64,000 bases of DNA. It comes from Clostridia bacterium (GTDB taxonomy: Bacteria > Bacillota > Clostridia > Oscillospirales > Acutalibacteraceae). The stretch is taken from NCBI GenBank assembly GCA_017465505.1, contig JAFTWB010000013.1:62001-126000 (forward strand), written 5' to 3'. The notes under the pieces were generated by a model. It had not been told where the DNA came from, ran no database searches, and saw only the letters and a list, made by a program, of their open reading frames with translations. Numbering within the stretch: the stretch's first letter is position 1; each line of letters begins with the position of its first letter. A program made the translations under genes and the position numbers. Below are positions 49,698 to 57,741 of the stretch, in pieces.

Positions 49698-52244
49698 TTA
49701 GTTTAAGGGGAGTCTTTCGAAGGTTACTTCATAAGTAAGGTGAAAATCTGCACCGTTGAGGGCTTCGTTGTGAGAGCAGAGAGCCTTGCCGTCGGTGCTG
49801 TATGCGGAGCGGATTAAGGGCTTTAAAGTAACCTCGCCTTCGCTGTCCAGCTGGTAGTCCATTGTGTAAAGGAGCTTTTTCTCTCTAAAGTCCAGCTCAC
49901 CCTCGGGAGTCTGGATGTAGAGGTAGTCGGTGTAATTTCTGAATTGCTCATATTCTGTGGGCAAATTGGGCAGATGGTTTTTAATAAATTCTGCGTCCTT
50001 ACCTTGAGAAAGAGTGCGGATGTAACCCTCACGCCTGAACTCAAAGGTTAAATCCCTGATGATTTCATCACTGGTGAGATAAACATTTACAGTCATAATC
50101 TCGTCACTTCTCAAATCGTAAGTCTTATCGCCTAAAGTGACATAGGAGTGCTTAATGCTGTTTTCGTAGGCGTTGTTTTCAAAATTTTCGTAGTCGGGAT
50201 TATCAAGTTCCACCCTTGCAAGGGTTTTCTGAATAGCTGTTGCGTCACGGATATTCAGCTTGCCGTCACGGTTGAAGTCGGCAATTTTAGTTGCTCTGAC
50301 AGAGTCATATGTACCCTTTACCATATAATATTTATCCAGAACACTTGCTTTGTTGGCAACGTCCTTCTGTATAAATGTGGCATCTCTGATATTTACCTTG
50401 CCGTCAAAGTTTACATCTCCTGTCAAATCTCCCAGTATGCCCTGAGTGAAGATGTCGTAAACCCCGTCAATGCCCTTTTCAAAGGCGTTTATGAGGGTGT
50501 AAATCTCGTTTTTCTCAGGGAGATATATAAAGTAGCCGAACTCAGCAGGAGTAGAGGTGGAGTCTTCGTACATTACATAGTCATTGAAATAATATGTAAA
50601 GTTTGCTTCCATAACCAAATCGGAATAAGCTCTGATAAGTACATATTTTTCAGAGCTGTGACTATAAACCTCAGCGTAGTGGACAATGTTGAAGTCTTTA
50701 AGAAGTTCAAGCACCTTGTCTTTGTGTGTTGAGGATGTGGGAGCGGATAAATCTTCAAAGGCGATGTTGTTATCATTAGCATATTCTTCGGCGGCAGTGC
50801 CTTTGTGCCCTGCAATGGTAAAGCCTTCAAGGATGGGGTAGCTCTCGGGAATAACAGGCATACCGTCTATTTCAAAATAGGGGTTGTAGTAGCCCAGAGC
50901 CATTTCGTCAATGGTGGAAACTGTTGAGGGGATTTCAATGTATTTAAGTCCCTGACAGTTTAAGAAAGCGTTCTTTTCTATAATTTCTACACCCTTAGGA
51001 ATAGCAATGCTCTCAATTGCCACGCAGTCCTCAAAAGCACACTCGCCGATTACCTTAAGGCTTTCGGGGAGGTTTACGGTTCTCAGACGATAGCTGAAAG
51101 CAAAGCAGTAGGGGCTGATTTTTTCTACACTTTCTGGGAGAGTAACAGACACAAGGGTTTTGTTATTGGAGAAAACCTGACGGGGAAGAAGCTGTGTGCC
51201 TTCTTTTACAGCGATGTTTTTTAATTCTTCGTCAATCTCCAGAAGAGCAGAGCCCAGATACAGACACCCCTCTTCCCAGTTTGCCTTGTTATTGGCGTAG
51301 GCTGTGCCGTAAAAAGCACTGTTTCCCAAGTCTTCAAGGTTTTCGGAAAGAGTGATTTTCTCAAGATTTGTACATCTTGCGAAAACTGCGTAGCCCATTT
51401 GCTCAACACTTTGGGGAATGGTGACTTCTATGAGGCTTTCGCAACCCTCAAAAGCATAGCCTTCAATTGCTTTTATGTTTTCGGGGATGTTAAGAGAATC
51501 GATTTTTGAGAATCTGAAAGCACCCATAGGGATAACCTCAAGGCTTTTGGGAATGTGGATTTCCTTAAGTGCGTCGGAGTTTGCAAAGGTGTACATATCC
51601 ATAAACTCCACAGAATCGGGCAGAATCGCCTTTTCAAGCACTGTACATTCGGAGAAAGCCCAGCCTCCGATACGTTTTAATGTGTCGGGAAAATTAACCT
51701 CGGTTAGAAAACCACACTTAGCAAAGGCGTCGTCAAAAATAGAAACAGTGCCTTCTTTAATGGTGTAAGAGCCCTTAAGCTCCTGATTTCTCGCCTTTAC
51801 AAGATGATTTCCTATGTAAAGCACACCGTTTTCCCAGTTTTCTTGGTTGCGGTAAAACTCGGTTTTGTCAAGGTTTCTGAAAAAGGTATTGGTCATAGAG
51901 TCGGGCAGGGTGATTTCTTCAAGGTTGGTCAAGCCCTCAAAGACGTATTTGCTCACTTGGGTTACACCCTCGGGAATAACCACGGATTTTAATATAAGCT
52001 TATAATCCTGAGCAAGACCGCTTATCTCGGTTACCTTTCTGCCTTCGATTTCTTCGGGGACAATAAGGCTTTCTGTTTTGCCTACTGTGCCTTTAAAGAG
52101 GATTGTACCATCCTCTTTGATTTCGTATCTGAAGTCGCCGTAGGATTTTGTGTTGTCGGCCTTGCTTGCACCAAAAACAGAGGTGACGCTCAAGGCTGAA
52201 AGCACAAGAGTTAAAACAAGTATAAAGGATAAAGTTTTTTTCAT
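49698..52244 (-). CDS. Secreted leucine-rich-repeat dockerin protein 1 of the operon, with C-terminal extension
   Basis: The 848-residue product, first in the operon, has a signal peptide to about residue 25, about a dozen LRR_5 units to 440 (YAFEGCESLIEVTIPQS, CAFEDCVAIESIAIPKG), the shared pre-dockerin region (FGYFIYLPEKNEIYTL) and a dockerin at about 610-680 (GDVNFDGKVN, DFNRDGKLN). A further 165 residues follow that the paralogues lack (YVTLGDKTYDLRSDEI, LTYEVTFERLPLN), probably a beta domain of unknown type. A TATAAT lies at 52327-52322 on the minus strand with a weak -35 box. The dockerin is therefore internal. Confidence 0.9.
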   Translation of the reverse strand: MKKTLSFILVLTLVLSALSVTSVFGASKADNTKSYGDFRYEIKEDGTILFKGTVGKTESLIVPEEIEGRKVTEISGLAQDYKLILKSVVIPEGVTQVSKYVFEGLTNLEEITLPDSMTNTFFRNLDKTEFYRNQENWENGVLYIGNHLVKARNQELKGSYTIKEGTVSIFDDAFAKCGFLTEVNFPDTLKRIGGWAFSECTVLEKAILPDSVEFMDMYTFANSDALKEIHIPKSLEVIPMGAFRFSKIDSLNIPENIKAIEGYAFEGCESLIEVTIPQSVEQMGYAVFARCTNLEKITLSENLEDLGNSAFYGTAYANNKANWEEGCLYLGSALLEIDEELKNIAVKEGTQLLPRQVFSNNKTLVSVTLPESVEKISPYCFAFSYRLRTVNLPESLKVIGECAFEDCVAIESIAIPKGVEIIEKNAFLNCQGLKYIEIPSTVSTIDEMALGYYNPYFEIDGMPVIPESYPILEGFTIAGHKGTAAEEYANDNNIAFEDLSAPTSSTHKDKVLELLKDFNIVHYAEVYSHSSEKYVLIRAYSDLVMEANFTYYFNDYVMYEDSTSTPAEFGYFIYLPEKNEIYTLINAFEKGIDGVYDIFTQGILGDLTGDVNFDGKVNIRDATFIQKDVANKASVLDKYYMVKGTYDSVRATKIADFNRDGKLNIRDATAIQKTLARVELDNPDYENFENNAYENSIKHSYVTLGDKTYDLRSDEIMTVNVYLTSDEIIRDLTFEFRREGYIRTLSQGKDAEFIKNHLPNLPTEYEQFRNYTDYLYIQTPEGELDFREKKLLYTMDYQLDSEGEVTLKPLIRSAYSTDGKALCSHNEALNGADFHLTYEVTFERLPLN

Positions 52245-52400
52245 AATAATTCTCCTCTCTAAGGAAATGTTTTTCGACTTTCACTTATTAGACGTAAATT
52301 TTGCGAAAAACTCACACTTAAATTATAAACTTTTTTGCTGTTTTTGAATATTTGGAGATGTCGACAAATCTCAGCAGAGGTGATTGTTAAAAATGCAGAT

Positions 52401-52433
52401 AAAAAACCGCCGTCTGACTAAAAACGGCGGTTT
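52401..52433 (-). terminator. Terminator of the DtxR-type regulator gene
   Basis: AAACCGCCGT pairs with ACGGCGGTTT around ten bases, with a T tract (AAAAAA on the plus strand) following in the minus direction. Confidence 0.8.
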
Positions 52434-52436
52434 AAA

Positions 52437-52802
52437 TTATTTGTTATTTACAAAGCTTTTAATTGCCTCAAAGCTTTTGTCACTGATGTCGTGCTCTATC
52501 TTGCAGGCGTCCTCAGTGGCGGTTTCTTCATCTACTCCCAGGCTTATAAAAAACCGGGTGAGGATGGTGTGGCGTTCATACATTTTTTCGGCGACAATTC
52601 TGCCTTCCTCTGTAAGAGAGAGAAAGCCGTCACTGTCTGCCACAACATAACCGCCTTGCTTTAAAAGTCCCATAGCACGGCTGACACTTGGCTTGGAGTA
52701 GCCCATATATTCGCCTACGTCAATGGAGCGTACTGCCTTGCCTTTTTTTGATAATATATAAATGGTTTCAAGGTACATCTGACCCGATTCCTGTAAATGC
52801 AT
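52437..52802 (-). CDS. DtxR/MntR-type metal-dependent transcriptional regulator
   Basis: The 121-residue product has an N-terminal winged helix (MYLETIYILSKKGKAVRSIDVGEYMGYSKPSVSRAMGLL, key part GYSKPSVSRAM) and the dimerisation/metal-binding helix region (LTEEGRIVAEKMYERHTIL, EEDACKIEHDISD-type TEDACKIEHDIS with Glu, Cys and His ligands). It lacks the SH3-like third domain, like MntR. The Cys ligand is the position that favours Fe or Mn in the family. ATG 52802 follows CGGAGGGA. Divergence from feoA and the palindromes there suggest it controls the feo genes. Confidence 0.9.
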   Translation of the reverse strand: MHLQESGQMYLETIYILSKKGKAVRSIDVGEYMGYSKPSVSRAMGLLKQGGYVVADSDGFLSLTEEGRIVAEKMYERHTILTRFFISLGVDEETATEDACKIEHDISDKSFEAIKSFVNNK

Positions 52803-52851
52803 AAATCGTCCCTCCGATAAATATAATGGGATATGCCCTGATGACAAATAT

Positions 52852-52879
52852 AGTATATCATATTAAAAATAAATTTCAA
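52852..52879 (-). promoter_or_regulatory. Promoter for the DtxR-type regulator
   Basis: On the minus strand TTGAAA (52879-52874) and TATACT (52857-52852) are 16 bases apart. Confidence 0.55.
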
Positions 52880-52934
52880 CCGCCTAAAATTCCGTAAAAA
52901 ATTGACATAAAAGAAAATTTTGTTTGTTTTTCTC

Positions 52935-52963
52935 TTGACAAAAGGCAAATTTTGCTATATTAT
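52935..52963 (+). promoter_or_regulatory. Promoter for feoA
   Basis: TTGACA at 52935-52940 and TATTAT at 52958-52963 with 17-base spacing. The palindrome at 52971 would cover the transcription start. Confidence 0.75.
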
Positions 52964-52970
52964 ATAATCC

Positions 52971-52988
52971 AGTTAGCCGAGGCTAACT
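52971..52988. promoter_or_regulatory. Operator-like palindrome at the feoA transcription start
   Basis: AGTTAGCC-GA-GGCTAACT, that is GTTAGC-N4-GCTAAC, lies directly after the -10 box. The TTAG/CTAA half-sites resemble DtxR/IdeR-type boxes. Confidence 0.7.
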
Positions 52989-53032
52989 GATATAAATTTC
53001 AGATTATCTTGTATCTTTCGGGAGAAATAAAT

Positions 53033-53254
53033 ATGAAAACACTTAAAGACGCAAAAATCGGACACACCGTTAAGGTTAAAAAGCTTCACGGCGAAGGTCC
53101 TGTTAAACGCAGAATTATGGATATGGGCATTACAAAAGGCGTTGAGATTTACATTCGCAAGGTTGCTCCCCTGGGTGACCCTTTTGAGCTTAACGTACGA
53201 GGCTATGCACTTTCTCTGCGTAAGGCAGACGCCGAAATGATTGAGGTTGAGTAA
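53033..53254 (+). CDS. feoA: Ferrous iron transport protein A
   Basis: Small cytoplasmic SH3-like protein that supports FeoB. The 73-residue product shows the family pattern: LKDAKIGHTVKVKKLHG, RRIMDMGITKGVEI and the C-terminal YALSLRKADAEMIEV. ATG 53033 follows GGGAGAA and the promoter at 52935; an upstream in-frame start at 53009 would add eight residues and has no ribosome site. It begins an operon with feoB. Confidence 0.93.
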   Translation: MKTLKDAKIGHTVKVKKLHGEGPVKRRIMDMGITKGVEIYIRKVAPLGDPFELNVRGYALSLRKADAEMIEVE

Positions 53255-53272
53255 GTTTTTTTAAAATGTAAG

Positions 53273-53288
53273 GTTAGCGATTGCTAAT
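53273..53288. promoter_or_regulatory. Second operator-like palindrome between feoA and feoB
   Basis: GTTAGC-GATT-GCTAAT matches the palindrome before feoA with one mismatch. It lies 18 bases before the feoB start, overlapping the leader. Confidence 0.5.
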
Positions 53289-53305
53289 TGAAAGAGAGGA
53301 CATTT

Positions 53306-55486
53306 ATGCACATAAAAATCGCTCTTGCCGGTAATCCCAACTCCGGCAAGACCACACTTTTTAATACTCTCACAGGCTCAAACCAGTATGTGGGCAACTG
53401 GCCCGGTGTAACTGTTGAGAAAAAAGAGGGTAAGCTTAAGAAAAACGAGGATGTTATAATCACTGACCTTCCCGGTATTTACTCCCTTTCTCCCTATACG
53501 TTGGAGGAAGTTGTAGCCCGAAATTATCTTATTGAGGAGCGTCCCGACGCTATCCTTAATATTGTGGACGGTACAAACCTTGAGCGTAACCTTTACCTTA
53601 CAACTCAGCTTATGGAAATCGGTATTCCTGTTGTGGTTGCCATCAATATGATGGATGTTGTAAGAAAGCTGGGAGATGAAATCGACAAGGAGCTTCTCAG
53701 CAAAAGGCTCAGATGTCCTGTTATTGAGATTTCTGCTCTCAAAAACCAGGGAATCGAAGAAGCCGCGGAGCTGGCAATTGCTGCCGCAAAAAGAGGCAAG
53801 GCTATTCCCCAGCATATTTTCTCGGGAACGGTTGAGCACGCAATTGCTCACATTGAGGAGGCTGCAATCCACAGTATGCCCGAGGAGCAGCAGCGTTGGT
53901 ATGCGGTGAAGCTTTTTGAAAGAGATCGCCACGTTCTATGCAAAATGCAGCTTGACGAAACCATTGTCAGACATATGGAAAATGACATCAGGGCGGTTGA
54001 GAATGAACTGGATGATGACGCAGAGGCGATTATCACCAACGAGCGCTACCTTTATATAGACAAAATTCTCAAAGGCTGTTACACCAAAAAGAGTATCGGC
54101 AGAATTACCATCACCGATAAAATAGACAGAATCGTTACAAACCGAGTTTTGGCTATTCCCATTTTCTTTGTGGCAATGCTTCTTGTTTATATGGTTTCCA
54201 TTGGAACAGTGGGTAACTGGACTGTTGCTTTTATGAACGATGGCCTTTTCGGCTCTTTCAAGGAAATGGCAAGTGCAGGAGATTTACCTGCCTTTATGGG
54301 CTCTTGGGTAAGTGTGCCCGAGCTTCTGGATTTTTTCCTGTTGGACAGTGCAGGAAACCCTGTTATAGAGCATTGGCTTTACAGCCTTATTATGGAAGGT
54401 ATAGTAGCAGGCGTTGGTGCAATTTTAGGCTTTGTGCCTCAAATGCTCATTCTTTTTCTTATGCTTTCTCTCCTTGAGGACTGCGGATATATGGCACGAG
54501 TTGCCTTTATTATGGACAAGCTTTTCAGAAAGTTCGGCCTTTCGGGCAAATCCTTTATTCCAATGCTTGTAGGTACAGGTTGCTCTGTACCCGGTATTAT
54601 GGCAAGCCGAACAATTGAGAGCGACAGGGACAGAAAAATCACCGTTATGACCACAAGCTTCATTCCTTGCGGTGCAAAAATGCCTGTGGTGGGGCTTATC
54701 GCCAGCTCGCTTTTCGGAGGCTCTGCCTGGATTGCAACCTCTGCTTATTTCGTTGGCGTTGCTTCGGTGGTTGTTTCGGGTATCATCCTTAAAAAGCTCA
54801 AGGCTTTTGCAGGAAACCCTGCTCCCTTTGTTATGGAGCTTCCTTCATACCACGCACCTGTTCCCAAGAATTTCCTCAGAGCCACTTGGGAGAGAGGCTG
54901 GTCCTTTATCAAACGTGCAGGTACGGTTATCTTTGCTGCAAGTATTATTATCTGGGTGCTTAATTCCTTAAGCTTTGAGGGTGGCTTCCATTTTATAGAT
55001 GAGGGTATGACCTCAAAGTCCATTCTTCAGACCGTAGGCTCTGCCGTTGCGTGGATTTTTGCTCCCTTGGGCTTTGGCAACTGGCAAAGTGCCGTTGCTA
55101 CCGTTATGGGGCTTATGGCTAAGGAAGAAATCGTAAGTGTTCTTGAGGAGCTTGCCGCAATGAGCGGCGAAAATGCAACTGTTGCAAGTGCAGTTTTTTC
55201 AAACTCTCCTCTGGCAGGCTACAGCTTCCTTATTTTCAATCTTCTCTGTGCACCCTGCTTCGCTGCAATGGGAGCTATCAGAAGAGAGATGAATAGCTTC
55301 AAGTGGACTGTTTTTGCAATCAGCTATCTCTGCGTTTTTGCTTATATGATTTCGCTGATTATTTATCAGGTGGGACTTATTTTCACAGGAAATGCAAACC
55401 CCTTAGGTCTTGTGTTTGCAGGTATCTCTATGGGTGTGCTTGTATATATGGTTGTTCGTCCCAACAAACATCTTATTAAAAAGTAA
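53306..55486 (+). CDS. feoB: Ferrous iron transport protein B
   Basis: Membrane transporter for Fe2+ with a cytoplasmic GTPase domain. The 726-residue product has G1 (GNPNSGKTT, residues 9-17), G2 (NWPGVTVEKKEG), G3 (DLPGIYSL) and G4 (NMMD) motifs, a helical regulatory domain to about 270, and then eleven or so membrane segments with two Gate motifs (SGKSFIPMLVGTGCSVPGIMASR with the Cys in GTGCSVPG, and LCAPCFAAMG). Length is normal. ATG 53306 follows GAGAGGA. A Cys-rich peptide gene follows by 15 bases. Confidence 0.97.
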   Translation: MHIKIALAGNPNSGKTTLFNTLTGSNQYVGNWPGVTVEKKEGKLKKNEDVIITDLPGIYSLSPYTLEEVVARNYLIEERPDAILNIVDGTNLERNLYLTTQLMEIGIPVVVAINMMDVVRKLGDEIDKELLSKRLRCPVIEISALKNQGIEEAAELAIAAAKRGKAIPQHIFSGTVEHAIAHIEEAAIHSMPEEQQRWYAVKLFERDRHVLCKMQLDETIVRHMENDIRAVENELDDDAEAIITNERYLYIDKILKGCYTKKSIGRITITDKIDRIVTNRVLAIPIFFVAMLLVYMVSIGTVGNWTVAFMNDGLFGSFKEMASAGDLPAFMGSWVSVPELLDFFLLDSAGNPVIEHWLYSLIMEGIVAGVGAILGFVPQMLILFLMLSLLEDCGYMARVAFIMDKLFRKFGLSGKSFIPMLVGTGCSVPGIMASRTIESDRDRKITVMTTSFIPCGAKMPVVGLIASSLFGGSAWIATSAYFVGVASVVVSGIILKKLKAFAGNPAPFVMELPSYHAPVPKNFLRATWERGWSFIKRAGTVIFAASIIIWVLNSLSFEGGFHFIDEGMTSKSILQTVGSAVAWIFAPLGFGNWQSAVATVMGLMAKEEIVSVLEELAAMSGENATVASAVFSNSPLAGYSFLIFNLLCAPCFAAMGAIRREMNSFKWTVFAISYLCVFAYMISLIIYQVGLIFTGNANPLGLVFAGISMGVLVYMVVRPNKHLIKK

Positions 55487-55501
55487 AAAGGAGGTTATCC
55501 T

Positions 55502-55657
55502 ATGACCTGGCAGACCTGGGTGGTTTTAGGTATTATCGTAGCTGTATTTGCGGCTATTGTGATTGTTGGTATTATAAACAAGAAAAAAGGCAAGTCCTCT
55601 TGCTCCTGCGGTTGTTCAGGTTGTGCAATGAAGGATTCCTGCCACAAAAGTAAATAA
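55502..55657 (+). CDS. FeoB-associated Cys-rich membrane peptide
   Basis: A 51-residue peptide too short for most gene callers: one membrane segment (VVLGIIVAVFAAIVIVGII) followed by a basic stretch and the Cys-rich tail SSCSCGCSGCAMKDSCHK with five Cys and one His. This matches the FeoB-associated family (sometimes called FeoC-like by position only). The Cys cluster may hand over or sense iron near FeoB. AAAGGAGG lies before ATG 55502. The terminator at 55671 follows. Confidence 0.9.
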   Translation: MTWQTWVVLGIIVAVFAAIVIVGIINKKKGKSSCSCGCSGCAMKDSCHKSK

Positions 55658-55670
55658 TAAGAAAAAAGGA

Positions 55671-55699
55671 CTTTGCCCTTGCTTTAGGTAAGGGCAAAG
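55671..55699 (+). terminator. Intrinsic terminator of the feoAB operon
   Basis: CTTTGCCCTT pairs with AAGGGCAAAG around nine bases; the T tract after it is short (CTTTAAA). Confidence 0.75.
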
Positions 55700-55712
55700 C
55701 TTTAAATGTTCG

Positions 55713-55728
55713 GTTAGCATACGCTAAC
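55713..55728. promoter_or_regulatory. Third operator-like palindrome, before the DUF2325 gene
   Basis: GTTAGC-ATAC-GCTAAC is perfect and lies 30 bases before the DUF2325 start. It matches the sites at 52972 and 53273. Confidence 0.65.
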
Positions 55729-55758
55729 TGCATTTGAGGTATATGGAAAGGAAAAATT

Positions 55759-56037
55759 ATGAGCGTAGTTATTGTAGGCGGTAACGAGTGTATGACCCGC
55801 CGTTACAAGGATATCTGCAAGGAGTACGGCTGTAAGGCAAAATGCTACCCTAAGCTTACGGCAGGGCTTAAGGATTTAGGAAATCCCGATTTACTGGTGC
55901 TTTTTACAGGTACTATGAGCCACAAAATGCTCCGCACGGCTTTAAGCGAAACCAAGGGCGGTAAAACTCAGGTTGCCAGAAGCCACTCAGGCTCAGCAAG
56001 TGCCCTGAGAGGTATACTTCAGGAGCACACAGGGTAA
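55759..56037 (+). CDS. DUF2325 domain protein
   Basis: The 92-residue product begins SVVIVGGNECMTRRYKD and has VLFTGTMSHKML and SHSGSASALRGIL, the pattern of DUF2325, a small Rossmann-like domain. Its function is not known. The gene often sits beside feo genes or DUF3793 in Clostridia, as here, and an iron-operator-like palindrome lies upstream, so a role in metal response is likely. The ATG follows GGAAAGGAA. It forms a two-gene unit with the DUF3793 gene. Confidence 0.85.
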   Translation: MSVVIVGGNECMTRRYKDICKEYGCKAKCYPKLTAGLKDLGNPDLLVLFTGTMSHKMLRTALSETKGGKTQVARSHSGSASALRGILQEHTG

Positions 56038-56062
56038 AATAATAAGGCAAAGGAGGGTAAAT

Positions 56063-56617
56063 ATGTCGGAAGAAATGATTTTAAAGCACAGCGCACCTAC
56101 TCTTGCACGGATAAAAACCGCAAGCCTATTTTCCTGCGATTTTGAAAGCTCTGAGGAGCTTAAAGAGGATATGCGAAGATTTAACAGACAGTTTGTGAAA
56201 AAGGGGCTGAGGATTCTGCCTTTAAGATACAAAGACGGCAGAGCCCTCATATATATTTACCGCCCGAAGCTTTTGCTCAGGGATTTGGAGCACAGCTACG
56301 CCAGAAGCCTGCTGGGCAGTCTGGGCTATGTTCAGGGCAGTGCCTCGCTTTCTGTGGCAAGGCTGAAAAACCGCTTTGCCGAGTCAGAGGAGTTTCCGCA
56401 CGAAATCGGGCTTTTTCTGGGCTATCCCCCGGAGGATGTAAAGGGCTTTATTGAGCAGGGCTCAAGAGGGTATAAATGTAAGGGGTGCTGGAAGGTGTAC
56501 TTCGATGAGGAGAAAGCCCTTAAGCTTTTTGAGCAGTACAGACACTGCACTTCGGTTTATACCAGAAAACACGCACAGGGAAGGACACTGGACAAACTGA
56601 CAGTTTCCGCAGGATAA
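56063..56617 (+). CDS. DUF3793 family protein
   Basis: The 184-residue product follows the DUF3793 pattern: an early HSAPTLARIKTASLFS, LKEDMRRFNRQFVKKGLRILPL, IYIYRPKLLLRDL and the conserved FPHEIGLFLGYPPEDVKGFI near residue 112, then CKGCWKVYFDEEKA. The family is common next to feo and other iron genes in anaerobic Firmicutes and has no assigned reaction. AAAGGAGG lies before the ATG; 25 bases separate it from the DUF2325 gene. Confidence 0.87.
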   Translation: MSEEMILKHSAPTLARIKTASLFSCDFESSEELKEDMRRFNRQFVKKGLRILPLRYKDGRALIYIYRPKLLLRDLEHSYARSLLGSLGYVQGSASLSVARLKNRFAESEEFPHEIGLFLGYPPEDVKGFIEQGSRGYKCKGCWKVYFDEEKALKLFEQYRHCTSVYTRKHAQGRTLDKLTVSAG

Positions 56618-56649
56618 ATGTCGAGCTTTTGCGGCAAATTCAACTATAT

Positions 56650-56693
56650 GTTCCACATCTGAGTAAAAATCTTGGATGTGGAACTTTGTTTTT
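56650..56693 (+). terminator. Intrinsic terminator after the DUF3793 gene
   Basis: GTTCCACATC pairs perfectly with GATGTGGAAC around 15 bases, followed by TTTGTTTTT. Confidence 0.82.
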
Positions 56694-56705
56694 GCAGGAA
56701 AAATG

Positions 56706-56734
56706 TTGACAACGTTCCACTTTTGTAGTAACAT
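56706..56734 (+). promoter_or_regulatory. Promoter for the nucleotidyltransferase/ABC operon
   Basis: TTGACA at 56706-56711 and TAACAT at 56729-56734 with 17-base spacing. The spacer carries GTTCCAC (56714-56720), which repeats an arm of the terminator just upstream. Confidence 0.68.
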
Positions 56735-56753
56735 AAGAAAAAATGAACGTCAA

Positions 56754-56804
56754 ACCCCTTATTTGCACAGACCCAAACCTTGCTGATAGGGGGTGTTTTT
56801 GTTT
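56754..56804 (+). promoter_or_regulatory. Terminator-like hairpin in the operon leader (possible attenuator)
   Basis: ACCCCTTAT pairs with ATAGGGGGT (one G-T pair) around a 23-base loop, followed by GTTTTTGTTT. It lies between the promoter at 56706 and the first gene at 56835, so RNA polymerase must pass it. No known riboswitch class was recognised. Confidence 0.5.
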
Positions 56805-56834
56805 CATAAAAGGTTATTGAGAAAGGAAATGAAA

Positions 56835-57731
56835 ATGAGTACATTTCAGTTAAGTCGCAAACAGTTTGCGTTGCTCACATATCTGGAACGCACAAAGGTT
56901 AAAAAGAGTCAGCGTGAAATCGCCGAGGATACAGGTATCTCCTTAGGCTCTGTAAGCCGCCACCTTGAGATTCTTAAAAATGAAGGTTTGATTTCAGGCA
57001 CAGCTGTTACAGAAAAGGGATTTGAGGCTCTTGAACCTTACAGAGTTAAACGTGCAGTTTTTATTGCTGCCGGCTTTGGCTCCCGTCTTGTTCCCATTAC
57101 TCTCAACACTCCCAAGCCTTTGGTAAGAGTTAACGGCACAAGAATGATTGACACCCTCCTTGACGCAGTTGTTGAGGCAGGCATTGAGGAGATTTACATT
57201 GTAAGAGGCTATCTGGGCGAGCAGTTTGACCAGCTTCTTTACAAATATCCCAACATCAAGTTCATCGAAAACTCCATTTATAACGAGGCAAACAACATTT
57301 CTTCTGCACTTCTGGCCCGTCATCTTTTGCAGAATGCTTATGTTTTCGAGGCTGATCTGGTGCTTTATAACCCCAAGCTCATCACCAAATACCAGTACAC
57401 ATCCAACTACCTTGGTGTTCCTGTTGAGAAGACAGACGACTGGTGCTTTGAGGTTAAAAACAGAGTTATCACAAAGCTTTGTATCGGCGGCACAGACTGC
57501 TATCATATGTTCGGTATCTCTTACTGGAATGCTGAGGACGGCAAAAAGCTTGAGAGTGACGTTGAGAAGGTATTCAATCTTCCCGGCGGCAAAGAGAGAT
57601 ACTGGGACCAGGTTTCTCTGGAGTATTGCCTCAAGAACTACGAGGTAGAGGTTCGTCCCTGTACTTTCCAGGATATTATCGAAATCGACACTTACAACGA
57701 CCTAAAGAACATTGACCACACATACATTTAA
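56835..57731 (+). CDS. Winged-helix/nucleotidyltransferase fusion (LicC/PntC-like cytidylyltransferase)
   Basis: The 298-residue product joins a winged-helix domain (residues 1-75, SQREIAEDTGISLGSVSRHLEILKNEG in outline, key part GISLGSVSRHLE) to a sugar-nucleotidyltransferase fold starting at about 76: FIAAGFGSRLVPITLNTPKPLVRV, IYIVRGYLGEQF, NNISSALLARHLL and VFEADLVL. The second domain resembles CTP:phosphocholine or CTP:2-aminoethylphosphonate cytidylyltransferases. The DNA-binding half suggests it also regulates its own operon. ATG 56835 is best spaced from AAAGGA; ATG 56829 is close. The ABC genes follow directly. Confidence 0.85.
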   Translation: MSTFQLSRKQFALLTYLERTKVKKSQREIAEDTGISLGSVSRHLEILKNEGLISGTAVTEKGFEALEPYRVKRAVFIAAGFGSRLVPITLNTPKPLVRVNGTRMIDTLLDAVVEAGIEEIYIVRGYLGEQFDQLLYKYPNIKFIENSIYNEANNISSALLARHLLQNAYVFEADLVLYNPKLITKYQYTSNYLGVPVEKTDDWCFEVKNRVITKLCIGGTDCYHMFGISYWNAEDGKKLESDVEKVFNLPGGKERYWDQVSLEYCLKNYEVEVRPCTFQDIIEIDTYNDLKNIDHTYI

Positions 57732-57741
57732 GAGGTAAATT

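Noticed and set aside
52245..52400. Spo0A box (TTTGTCGA) upstream of the dockerin operon near 52362
   Set aside because: One imperfect match in a small palindrome is too little to claim Spo0A control.
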